This document shows, piece after piece, positions 35,765 through 42,847 of a stretch of DNA of 42,847 nucleotides (positions are counted from its first letter, which is position 1; every line of letters begins with the position of its first letter). A program made the position numbers and the translations under genes. The notes under the pieces are model-generated. The model saw only the letters and a program-made list of their open reading frames with translations, was not told where the DNA came from and did no database searches. Source of the DNA: Mariniphaga sp. (GTDB lineage: Bacteria > Bacteroidota > Bacteroidia > Bacteroidales > Prolixibacteraceae); the NCBI GenBank assembly GCA_010906965.1, contig JAAFHB010000014.1, forward strand, positions 1-42,847, written 5' to 3'.

Positions 35765-38026
35765 TTATTGATTATCCTTAATGAAATTTAAACAGGAACC
35801 TGCTTTAAACCAGTCGATTTGTGCTTCGTTGTAAGTGTGTACCGCCAGAATGTCTTCAATTGATCCGTCAGAATGATGCAATATTAGCTGCAATAGCTTA
35901 TCGGGCATGAACGCTTCAAGTCCGATAACATCGATCGAATCGTCTTCTCTGATTCTGTTGTAATCATCCGGATTTGCAAATGTCAGCGCAAGCATCCCTT
36001 GTTTTTTAAGATTTGTTTCGTGGATACGTGCAAATGATCGTGTCAGAACGACTCTTACGCCAAGGTGACGCGGTTCCATGGCAGCATGTTCTCGTGATGA
36101 ACCTTCACCGTAGTTTTCGTCTCCAACAATTATAGATCCGAGTCCTGCTTTTTTATAAGATCTGGCGGTTGCCGGAACGGCATCATATTCACCGGTCAGC
36201 TGACTTTTTACCGAATTTGATTTCCCGTTGAAGTCATTGATTGCTCCGATCAATAAATTATTGGAGATATTATCTAAGTGACCGCGGTAGGTAAGCCATG
36301 GTCCTGCCATCGAAATATGGTCGGTCGTGCATTTACCGCGTGCCTTAATCAGCAGTTTCAGGTTGTGTAAATCGGTTCCCTCCCATGGTACAAATGGTGT
36401 CAGTAGTTGCAATCTGTCAGATTCGGGATTTACAGTAATTTCGATTCCTTGATAGTCTGTTGATGGTGGAATTAATCCCTGGTCTTCGACTGCGAATCCA
36501 TGTTCCGGAAGATCGTTTCCTGTTGGCGGATCAAGTTTTACCAATTCACCATTTTCATTTGTCAGAAAGTCGGTCTCGGGATTAAAATCGAGTGTTCCGG
36601 CAATTGCGAAAGCGGTAACGATTTCGGGTGACGCTACAAAACCATGGGTTTTGGGATTTCCGTCGGTCCGCTTCGCAAAATTTCGGTTGAACGATGTCAT
36701 GATCGAATTCTCGGGAAGATTTGCAGCGTTGTGCCGCGCCCATTGTCCTATACATGGACCACAGGCATTGGCCAGTACTACGCCACCCATCTGTTCAAAA
36801 GCTGCAAGAAATCCGTCGCGTGCAACGGTGTAGCGTACAAGTTCGGAACCAGGTGTTACCGTAAACTCAGCTTTTACTTTCAGATTTTTCTGTCGTGCCT
36901 GAATGGCAATTGATGCGGCACGACCGATATCTTCGTACGATGAATTTGTACATGAACCAATCAAGCCAACTTCCATTTTCATTGGCCATCCTTTCTCTTT
37001 GGCTACCGTTTTAAATTTTGAGAGCGGCGTCGCGAAATCGGGAGTAAATGGCCCGTTGATGTAAGGCTCAAGTTCCGAAAGATTAATATCGATGACCTGA
37101 TCAAAATATTTTTCAGGATGTGCATAAACTTCGTCATCCGCCCGCAGGTCTGATGCAATTTTTGAAGCCATATCAGCTACATCCGCACGATTTGTTGCTT
37201 TCAGATAATCACTCATACTTTCATCGAAAGCAAAGGTTGAGGTTGTTGCACCCACTTCTGCTCCCATGTTGCAAATTGTTCCTTTACCTGTGCACGAAAT
37301 ACTTGAGGCTCCCGGACCGAAATATTCAACAATACAGCCGGTTCCACCTTTAACAGTTAGAATTCCTGCAACTTTAAGTATCACATCTTTAGGCGATGTC
37401 CATCCATTTAATGTACCTGTCAGGTGAACGCCAATCAATTTTGGAAATTTCAATTCCCAGGGGATCCCTGTCATCACATCAACTGCATCTGCACCGCCTA
37501 CTCCGATGGCGATCATTCCAAGTCCACCAGCATTCACTGTATGCGAATCTGTTCCGATCATCATTCCGCCAGGGAAAGCATAGTTTTCGAGCACAACCTG
37601 GTGGATAATTCCGGCACCTGGTTTCCAAAATCCTATTCCATATTTCTTTGAAACAGAGGCCAAAAAGTTGTATACTTCTTTATTCGTCTCTTCTGCTTCC
37701 TTCAAATCCTGGGTTGCACCGGTCCTTGCGAGAATAAGATGGTCGCAATGGACTGTTGAGGGAACAGAAACCACACTTTTTCCGGCCTGCATAAATTGAA
37801 GCAAAGCCATTTGAGCAGTTGCATCTTGCATGGCAACACGATCGGGATCAAAATTTACATACGAAACACCTTTTTCAAAAGGAAGTTCTGGTAAATCGCC
37901 CGAAAGGTGGGAATAAAGGATTTTTTCGGTCAGGGTTACAGGTCTGCCAAGCAGTTTTCGTAATTTATTAACTCGTTCAGGTATTTGTGAATAGACCTTA
38001 CGAATCATTTCAATGTCATAAGCCAT
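35765..38026 (-). CDS. acn: Aconitate hydratase, mitochondrial type
   Basis: A 753-residue iron-sulfur enzyme interconverting citrate and isocitrate in the TCA cycle. The [4Fe-4S] ligands are Cys359 (GSCTNSS) and Cys422/Cys425 (ACGPCIG), with the same 63- and 3-residue spacings as in mitochondrial aconitase. Substrate motifs are intact: [41 protein letters not shown] and [15 protein letters not shown]. It is a single-gene leftward unit with a strong terminator. A near-consensus -7 box (TAACATTG, one mismatch) sits at 38058-38065, about 32 bases upstream of the start. It works immediately before the icd product encoded at 12557-13786. Confidence 0.98.
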   Translation of the reverse strand: MAYDIEMIRKVYSQIPERVNKLRKLLGRPVTLTEKILYSHLSGDLPELPFEKGVSYVNFDPDRVAMQDATAQMALLQFMQAGKSVVSVPSTVHCDHLILARTGATQDLKEAEETNKEVYNFLASVSKKYGIGFWKPGAGIIHQVVLENYAFPGGMMIGTDSHTVNAGGLGMIAIGVGGADAVDVMTGIPWELKFPKLIGVHLTGTLNGWTSPKDVILKVAGILTVKGGTGCIVEYFGPGASSISCTGKGTICNMGAEVGATTSTFAFDESMSDYLKATNRADVADMASKIASDLRADDEVYAHPEKYFDQVIDINLSELEPYINGPFTPDFATPLSKFKTVAKEKGWPMKMEVGLIGSCTNSSYEDIGRAASIAIQARQKNLKVKAEFTVTPGSELVRYTVARDGFLAAFEQMGGVVLANACGPCIGQWARHNAANLPENSIMTSFNRNFAKRTDGNPKTHGFVASPEIVTAFAIAGTLDFNPETDFLTNENGELVKLDPPTGNDLPEHGFAVEDQGLIPPSTDYQGIEITVNPESDRLQLLTPFVPWEGTDLHNLKLLIKARGKCTTDHISMAGPWLTYRGHLDNISNNLLIGAINDFNGKSNSVKSQLTGEYDAVPATARSYKKAGLGSIIVGDENYGEGSSREHAAMEPRHLGVRVVLTRSFARIHETNLKKQGMLALTFANPDDYNRIREDDSIDVIGLEAFMPDKLLQLILHHSDGSIEDILAVHTYNEAQIDWFKAGSCLNFIKDNQ

Positions 38027-38176
38027 ACGGATTTATTTTAAAATGATGAATTTCATACAATGTTAGCTATTTATGCTGAAAATCGGCATAAATATTTCTT
38101 GTAACTAATAACACATTAATTGAAAGTTAGTTTTAAATTAGCGGAATAATTGTTGCTGATCAATCCCTTAATTCCC

Positions 38177-39427
38177 ATGATTTGGATTAAACCTTTGGTA
38201 TTGGAAAATATAAAGATCGCATTTCAGTCTATCCGGGGCAACCTGGTCCGGTCTATTTTGACGATCTTAATCATTGCCGTAGGCATTGCGGCGCTTGTTG
38301 GAATTTTAACCGCCATCGATTCGATTAAAAGCTCTATCACGGCGGAGTTTACACGTTTGGGTGCTAATACGTTTAGTATTCAAAGCCGGGGTATCCGTGT
38401 TCAAATCGGAAATAAGCGTTACAGGTCAAAAAATTACAGCTATATCAGTTATTCTCAGGCGCGTGAATTCCGAGAGCGTTTTACTTTCCCGGCTATTGCC
38501 TCGATTTCTGTTAATGCCACAAGTACTGCGACCGTAAAATATGAATCGAAGAAGAGCAATCCAAATGTATCAGTTCGCGGAATAGATGAGAATTTTCTTC
38601 AAACAGCTGGTTACGAGGTCGAGTCGGGTAGGGGACTTTCATTTCAGGAATCGTTCGACGGAAACAATGTCGCCCTTGTTGGTTCCGGATTGATTACGAA
38701 ACTATTTCCTAAAGATGTCGATCCGCTTGGAAAAAGCATTGCTGTTGGAAGCGGAAAGTACCAGATTGTTGGTGTGCTCAAGGCGAAGGGAAGTGGCTTT
38801 GGCGATTCAGGCGATCAGGTGGTATTGCTTCCATTTACCAATGTAAGACAGTATTTTCCAAGGCCCCAGATGAATTTCAGAATTAGTGTGATGCCAAAAT
38901 CCGCACAGTTTCTCGATGGCGCGATCGGAGAGGCAGAATCGACTTTTCGGAATATCAGAGGTTTAAATATAACCGACGACTCCGATTTTGTTATCGAAAA
39001 GAGCGATAACCTTGTAAATGTATTGCTCGACAATATTAAATATGTCACCCTTGCCGCGACGATCATTGGCTTTATTACATTGATGGGCGCAGCTATTGGA
39101 CTGATGAATATTCTGCTCGTCACCGTGGCTGAACGGACTCGCGAAATTGGCATTCATAAAGCAATGGGCGCCACTTCACATTCTATTAAGCAACAATTTC
39201 TGATCGAATCAATTGTGATCGGACAGTTAGGCGGTTTCCTTGGAATCTTATTAGGGATTCTGGCCGGGAATGGAGTTTCAATACTGATTGGCAGTTCTTT
39301 TATTGTTCCCTGGGAATGGATGCTGGGCGGTGTTGTTTTGTGCCTGATCGTGAGCCTTGCTTCCGGTGTTCTTCCAGCTATAAAGGCTTCTAAACTTGAT
39401 CCTATTGAGGCGCTGAGGTATGAATAG
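38177..39427 (+). CDS. ABC transporter permease, MacB/FtsX type
   Basis: A 416-residue inner-membrane permease with the MacB layout. One N-terminal helix (about 20-42) follows ENIKIAFQSIRGNLVRSILTIL. A large periplasmic MacB_PCD domain spans about 45-280, and an FtsX domain with three helices lies at about 285-410, with the motif GLMNILLVTVAERTREIGIHKAMGA and the ending VLPAIKASKLDPIEALRYE. Such permeases usually transmit force for lipoprotein, peptide or drug efflux rather than forming a channel. No ATPase or membrane-fusion partner gene is adjacent, so it is an orphan here. ATG 38177 was chosen; TTG 38150 would add nine unlikely residues. Confidence 0.92.
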   Translation: MIWIKPLVLENIKIAFQSIRGNLVRSILTILIIAVGIAALVGILTAIDSIKSSITAEFTRLGANTFSIQSRGIRVQIGNKRYRSKNYSYISYSQAREFRERFTFPAIASISVNATSTATVKYESKKSNPNVSVRGIDENFLQTAGYEVESGRGLSFQESFDGNNVALVGSGLITKLFPKDVDPLGKSIAVGSGKYQIVGVLKAKGSGFGDSGDQVVLLPFTNVRQYFPRPQMNFRISVMPKSAQFLDGAIGEAESTFRNIRGLNITDDSDFVIEKSDNLVNVLLDNIKYVTLAATIIGFITLMGAAIGLMNILLVTVAERTREIGIHKAMGATSHSIKQQFLIESIVIGQLGGFLGILLGILAGNGVSILIGSSFIVPWEWMLGGVVLCLIVSLASGVLPAIKASKLDPIEALRYE

Positions 39428-40046
39428 ACCAAGCATTTTAATAACGAATCCCACAAAAATTGGATAAACTAATGGCTCTATTATAAGAATCGGTTGATAG
39501 TTTGAAAATTTGATTGGAGACACAAGATACTTTGTGGGTTAAGTGCAACATCACTAGAGTTTAAGGGATTACTGAAATAGACGATATTTGGTTTCGATAC
39601 AGCCAAAAAGGCAGGAAAGGGCTTCAATATTCACGCGAACGCGGTGGTTCGAAAAGACAATCGATAACAAATATCAGGTTAAACTATTGGTTACTGCTGA
39701 CCGTGAATCGAATAAGGATTTCATTGTAAATCAGTCGGAAAGAACATACAGGCGTTCCACAAAACGTAGCTGGTCATCCAACTTGAATAACAAGAAAGTA
39801 GTTGGTGGCAACACCTATCTTTAACTTTCAACCATATCATTGAATAGAGCCAAGAAATATGAAGCCTTCAAAAATAACAGGAATTTTGTATGACATATAT
39901 ATTTATTGACATTGATCTAACTACGGGTTTGGAATGTAAAATGGGGCAACGATTATTAAATTGATTTTCGAAAGTGATAAATACAATACCATATAAACCC
40001 TGTGGCAGTCCATCAAGTTTGTAAGTAGAACATTAACTGATTTATT
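39428..40046. other. 619-base AT-rich stretch with coding-like but broken sequence
   Basis: No intact gene is convincing here. A stretch at 39588-39824 is open in one frame for 78 codons (with KYQVKLLVTADRESNKDF) and partly in another (GFDTAKKAGKGFNIHANAVVRKD, 39589-39668). These look like pieces of decayed or frameshifted coding sequence, but I do not recognise a family. No promoter, hairpin or terminal repeat of an insertion sequence was seen. It separates the core ABC permease from the RhuM gene and is probably part of an accessory insertion. Confidence 0.4.
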
Positions 40047-41084
40047 ATGAAGAAGCAAGGCAAACAACAGGTTCCAAATAATAGTTTTACCGAGTTTCTG
40101 CTTTACACCACTCCTGATGGTAAGGTGAAAGTGGAAATATTTCTGCGTAATGAAAATATCTGGCTCACCCAGGCGAAGATTGCAGAATTGTTTGGTGTTG
40201 ATAGAAGTGTAATAGCAAAGCACTTACAGAATATTTTTGCGGAAGGGGAGTTGAATAAAGAAGCAACTTGTGCAAAAATTGCACAGGTTCAAAAAGAAGG
40301 AGAAAGAGAAGTAAAACGGAATATCGAATTCTATAATCTCGATGCAATTATCTCCGTTGGCTACCGGGCAAATTCAACTCAAGCGACACATTTTCGGATT
40401 TGGGCAACTGAACGCCTGAAGGAGTACATCATTAAAGGTTTTACAATGGATGATGAGCGACTTAAAAATCCGAACAATATCTTTGGAAAGGATTATTTTG
40501 AAGAACAATTGGCCCGAATCCGGGATATTCGCTCCAGCGAAAGGCGATTCTACCAAAAAATTACCGATATCTATTCACAATGCAGTGCTGATTATGCAAA
40601 AGATAGCGAGATCACAAAGCAGTTTTTTGCCATTGTCCAAAACAAACTTCATTGGGCAATTTCCCATCAGACTGCAGCCGAAATTATTGCATTGCGTGCC
40701 AATAGCCAAAAACAAAATATGGGTTTAACTACCTGGAAGAATGCCCCTCATGGAAGGATTCGAAAAACTGATGTCGCCATTGCCAAAAACTACCTGAACG
40801 AAGAGGAACTCAGCGGCCTTAATCGCATCGTTTCGATGTATTTGGATTTTGCCGAATTGCAGGCAAACAATCGCAAAATCATGGTAATGAAAGATTGGAT
40901 AGCCAAACTTGATACTTTTTTGCAATTCACTGAAAAAGAAATTCTTAACAATTCAGGAAAAGTTACATCCGAAATTGCTAAGTCAATTCCTGAAAACGAA
41001 TTTGAAAAATTCAGTATTTTACAGGATCAGCAAATTGAAAGCGATTTCGATATTGAACTAAGAAAATTCGATAAACATGGTTGA
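40047..41084 (+). CDS. rhuM: RhuM family protein
   Basis: A 345-residue cytoplasmic protein of the virulence RhuM family, named after a gene of Salmonella pathogenicity island 3. The N-terminal half has the family pattern FLLYTTPDGKVKVEIFLRNENIWLTQ, then a helix-turn-helix-like segment AKIAELFGVDRSVIAKHLQNIF, E..CAKIAQVQ.EG.R.VKR.IEFYNLDAIISVGYR.NS, FRIWAT..LKEYI.KGF.MD..RLKN, and a C-terminal helical region. Biochemical function is unknown; relatives occur as scattered accessory genes, often near restriction-modification or toxin genes. The gene is intact and starts at ATG 40047, but it is isolated in AT-rich, gene-poor flanks, which suggests horizontal gain. Confidence 0.93.
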   Translation: MKKQGKQQVPNNSFTEFLLYTTPDGKVKVEIFLRNENIWLTQAKIAELFGVDRSVIAKHLQNIFAEGELNKEATCAKIAQVQKEGEREVKRNIEFYNLDAIISVGYRANSTQATHFRIWATERLKEYIIKGFTMDDERLKNPNNIFGKDYFEEQLARIRDIRSSERRFYQKITDIYSQCSADYAKDSEITKQFFAIVQNKLHWAISHQTAAEIIALRANSQKQNMGLTTWKNAPHGRIRKTDVAIAKNYLNEEELSGLNRIVSMYLDFAELQANNRKIMVMKDWIAKLDTFLQFTEKEILNNSGKVTSEIAKSIPENEFEKFSILQDQQIESDFDIELRKFDKHG

Positions 41085-41236
41085 AAAAGGAGAATAAATA
41101 AACTCGTAGTCCACGAATATTATATCAGCGGAAAGCATGCTTCAAATTGGTAATGACTCATATATAATATTCACTCATAAATGAAGCAATTAAATAATTT
41201 TTCTCTTTCACGTCATTTTTTGGAGTACTTCACAGT

Positions 41237-41244
41237 TATTTTTG
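41237..41244 (+). promoter_or_regulatory. Bacteroidota -7 promoter-like element after rhuM
   Basis: TATTTTTG matches TAnnTTTG 17 bases before ATG 41261 of a 28-codon reading frame. In such AT-rich sequence a chance match is possible. Confidence 0.3.
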
Positions 41245-41260
41245 TTTGAAAAAGCAAATT

Positions 41261-41347
41261 ATGGAAAATACTACAAGTCAATTCTTACTGCAAAGCATAG
41301 AAAAGGTTAGTGAAATATCAATTATAAGTCGCTATAGATCAAAATAA
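41261..41347 (+). CDS. Possible 28-residue peptide or truncated gene head
   Basis: ATG 41261 opens 28 codons, beginning MENTTSQFLLQSIEKVSEI, and ends at TAA 41345-41347, overlapping tail to tail the last 16 bases of the leftward outer-membrane protein gene. The amphipathic composition looks like the real start of a bacterial protein, and a promoter-like box is suitably placed, so it may be the severed 5' end of a lost accessory gene. No family was recognised. Confidence 0.22.
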   Translation: MENTTSQFLLQSIEKVSEISIISRYRSK

Positions 41348-42847
41348 AACCCAAACTTATAGGCGAAATTTTCGTGGGCTGAACTGAACTGATAAGGGCC
41401 GTAACGGTAGTAAATGCCGAATCCCCAGGAGAGGTAGGCTGTTCTTAAAAGGTTATTTACCTCAAAACCTGATTCGTAAAAGCCTTTTCGGTAATCCTTC
41501 ATATCGAATTGCAACAGTTGCTGATCGTTCATCTGTCCGAATCCAATGTTCTGAGCGAAGATAAGTGCTGGTTTCTTTTGGAAAGTTTCGGGAAACAACC
41601 AGGTACTGAAATCGTGCCGAAGGTGCACTGCCGTGTAATTCGATGCTGAAAATTCGTTCAGTTGCATTGTCCCAAACGAATAGGGTGCAGCCAGCGAAAA
41701 AGTCCCGGCAAAACTACCGTAACCATTAAATAATTCGATCATTGGTGTATCCCGGGTAGTTGTGCCACCACGAATCATGATGGTTGTTTTACCGATTTTA
41801 GAGAAGGGAAGCTCTAATTTACCTTTTAACTCAAGTTTTGTATACTGATATTCGCCATCTAAAATTGAAAGACCTTGAATCATGGTTACAAAGAAGTCAG
41901 CCCTTGGAGACTCCGTTTCATTCATATGACCATCCTCCATCTGAAGTTTTATCCCCGGAGAATACCTCAGTTGCAAACCTGTGCGCGTAAGGCTGATTGG
42001 ATTGAACGCATGTCTTAACAGAAATTCCGTATTTTGTCGTGCAATGTTTTCCGAAAGATCGCCGAACAGGTAGAACTTCAAGTCATTAAAAGGGCGGAAT
42101 TCCAATCCCGTTGAATACCGCTTTGTTGCAAACATATTTTTAATAAGCAGATTGCGGTAACTTTCAGGGTTGAGCAGTGATTTGGTCTCAAGAAATTCAG
42201 GTCCGCCAAATTCGAGATTCATATCTCTGTAGCCCAGGTGAATTCTCAGATCTGATTTGCCGGTAGGGTAGATGTTAATCCACTCGCCGTGATGGATTGA
42301 TTTATCTTTTAGTCCGTAGCTGATGTATCCGCCAACGGTGAAGTGAGTTGATAACCGACTGCTTGTCTCGCCACCTAATCCCAGTTTAATCCCTTCGAAT
42401 AGATTATAACCAAAAATCCTGTTGTAATCGAGGTTGAAATAACCCAGCGAGATCTTACCTTCGGCCATTAACCTGATCATTTTCAACTGACGGTTTTGAA
42501 TATCAGCGATCATTACACTATCTGCTTTAATCTGTAACAGAGAATCATTCTTATTGATAGGTCTGAAGCTGTAATTGCCGGTCGTTGGGATAGCAACTGG
42601 ATCATTATTTTTCGAAGGCTTGTCAGCGGCTATAAAATCGGCCGGACTTAGCAGCGGATTGATTTCCTGCTGATAAATATTGGTAATGCTCTCAGCAATA
42701 AACTGATTATCCTGATTCGAAGTGCCTTTTTTATTAAAATAGACGATTATCTTTTTTTCGGAAGGTAACCAGAATTCCTTCAGTCGTTCGAAATTTTGAA
42801 TGATGATCAGCATCGGTTCATCCGGGTCATATTGAGTGGACCGGGCA
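41332..42847 (-). CDS. DUF5686-type outer-membrane beta-barrel protein (N-terminus outside the window)
   Basis: At least 505 residues are visible. The frame is open to the window edge beyond the Met at 42813 (preceding residues ARSTQYDPDEP), so the true start lies outside. The first part resembles an extracellular or periplasmic lead with IIVYFNKKG; the rest is a beta barrel with repeated amphipathic strands, the stretch RIFGYNLFEGIKLGLGGETSSRLSTHFTVGGY typical of the DUF5686 C-terminal barrel, and a final strand ending in FGFYFDL. Larger members carry an N-terminal carboxypeptidase-regulatory-like domain; that part would be outside the window. Function is unknown, probably surface-associated. 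Confidence 0.8.
   Translation of the reverse strand, partial: ARSTQYDPDEPMLIIIQNFERLKEFWLPSEKKIIVYFNKKGTSNQDNQFIAESITNIYQQEINPLLSPADFIAADKPSKNNDPVAIPTTGNYSFRPINKNDSLLQIKADSVMIADIQNRQLKMIRLMAEGKISLGYFNLDYNRIFGYNLFEGIKLGLGGETSSRLSTHFTVGGYISYGLKDKSIHHGEWINIYPTGKSDLRIHLGYRDMNLEFGGPEFLETKSLLNPESYRNLLIKNMFATKRYSTGLEFRPFNDLKFYLFGDLSENIARQNTEFLLRHAFNPISLTRTGLQLRYSPGIKLQMEDGHMNETESPRADFFVTMIQGLSILDGEYQYTKLELKGKLELPFSKIGKTTIMIRGGTTTRDTPMIELFNGYGSFAGTFSLAAPYSFGTMQLNEFSASNYTAVHLRHDFSTWLFPETFQKKPALIFAQNIGFGQMNDQQLLQFDMKDYRKGFYESGFEVNNLLRTAYLSWGFGIYYRYGPYQFSSAHENFAYKFGFYFDL

Noticed and set aside
39588..39824. 78-codon open frame taken as a real gene
   Set aside because: No ATG start (it opens at GTT/TTT context), no recognised domain, and coding-like sequence also appears in another frame; treated as decayed sequence instead.
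1..42847. tRNA genes, rRNA genes and CRISPR arrays
   Set aside because: No cloverleaf-like T-loop/acceptor combinations, rRNA segments or regularly spaced direct repeats were seen by eye; the only tandem repeats are seven-base microsatellites without spacers.

Overview
The window looks like a chromosomal segment of a Bacteroidota bacterium, probably of the Bacteroidales/Marinilabiliales type. Four things point there. The base composition is AT-leaning. Shine-Dalgarno sites before genes are poor or absent. The -7 promoter motif TAnnTTTG recurs a short distance upstream of many genes. Several families are typical of the phylum: DUF3078 and DUF5686 outer-membrane proteins, a SecA of about 1,100 residues, eukaryote-type NADP isocitrate dehydrogenase, a pheT without pheS beside it, and an orphan acidic protein next to miaA. 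No rRNA, tRNA, CRISPR array or complete insertion sequence was seen.

Layout. Positions 1-39 hold the first 13 codons of a leftward gene resembling the N-terminus of MmeI-like DNA methyltransferases. Positions 338-9275 encode three consecutive soluble multi-PAS histidine kinases; the last two share a nearly duplicated kinase core. A leftward YccF membrane protein and a secreted glutathione peroxidase follow. Positions 10660-12449 are dnaX, split into two frames at a run of ten A. The split is placed like a gamma/tau frameshift site. After it come icd, ferritin, secA, lgt, a Tat-exported sugar isomerase-like protein and a macrodomain-GNAT fusion. A leftward SRPBCC protein and DUF3078 protein are divergent from a PagL-like lipid A deacylase. 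Then come the GTPase pair era-der, a DbpA-type DEAD-box helicase, a YbjJ-like MFS transporter, a truncated HicB antitoxin remnant, pheT, the acidic protein, miaA, a PRiA4_ORF3-like protein, aconitase and an ABC permease. The right end (39428-41331) is an AT-rich accessory patch holding a RhuM-family gene. The window closes in a DUF5686-type outer-membrane protein cut by the edge.

Together the genes are mostly core: replication (dnaX), translation and ribosome assembly (era, der, helicase, pheT, miaA), protein export and lipoprotein maturation (secA, lgt), TCA cycle (icd, acn) and iron/peroxide handling (ferritin, glutathione peroxidase). A signalling block and a few mobile-defence-type fragments are interspersed. 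The most notable signals are the dnaX slippage site, the macrodomain-GNAT fusion, the paralogous kinase cluster, the RhuM patch, the HicB remnant and heptamer microsatellites in spacers. I see no complete, obviously new multi-gene system.
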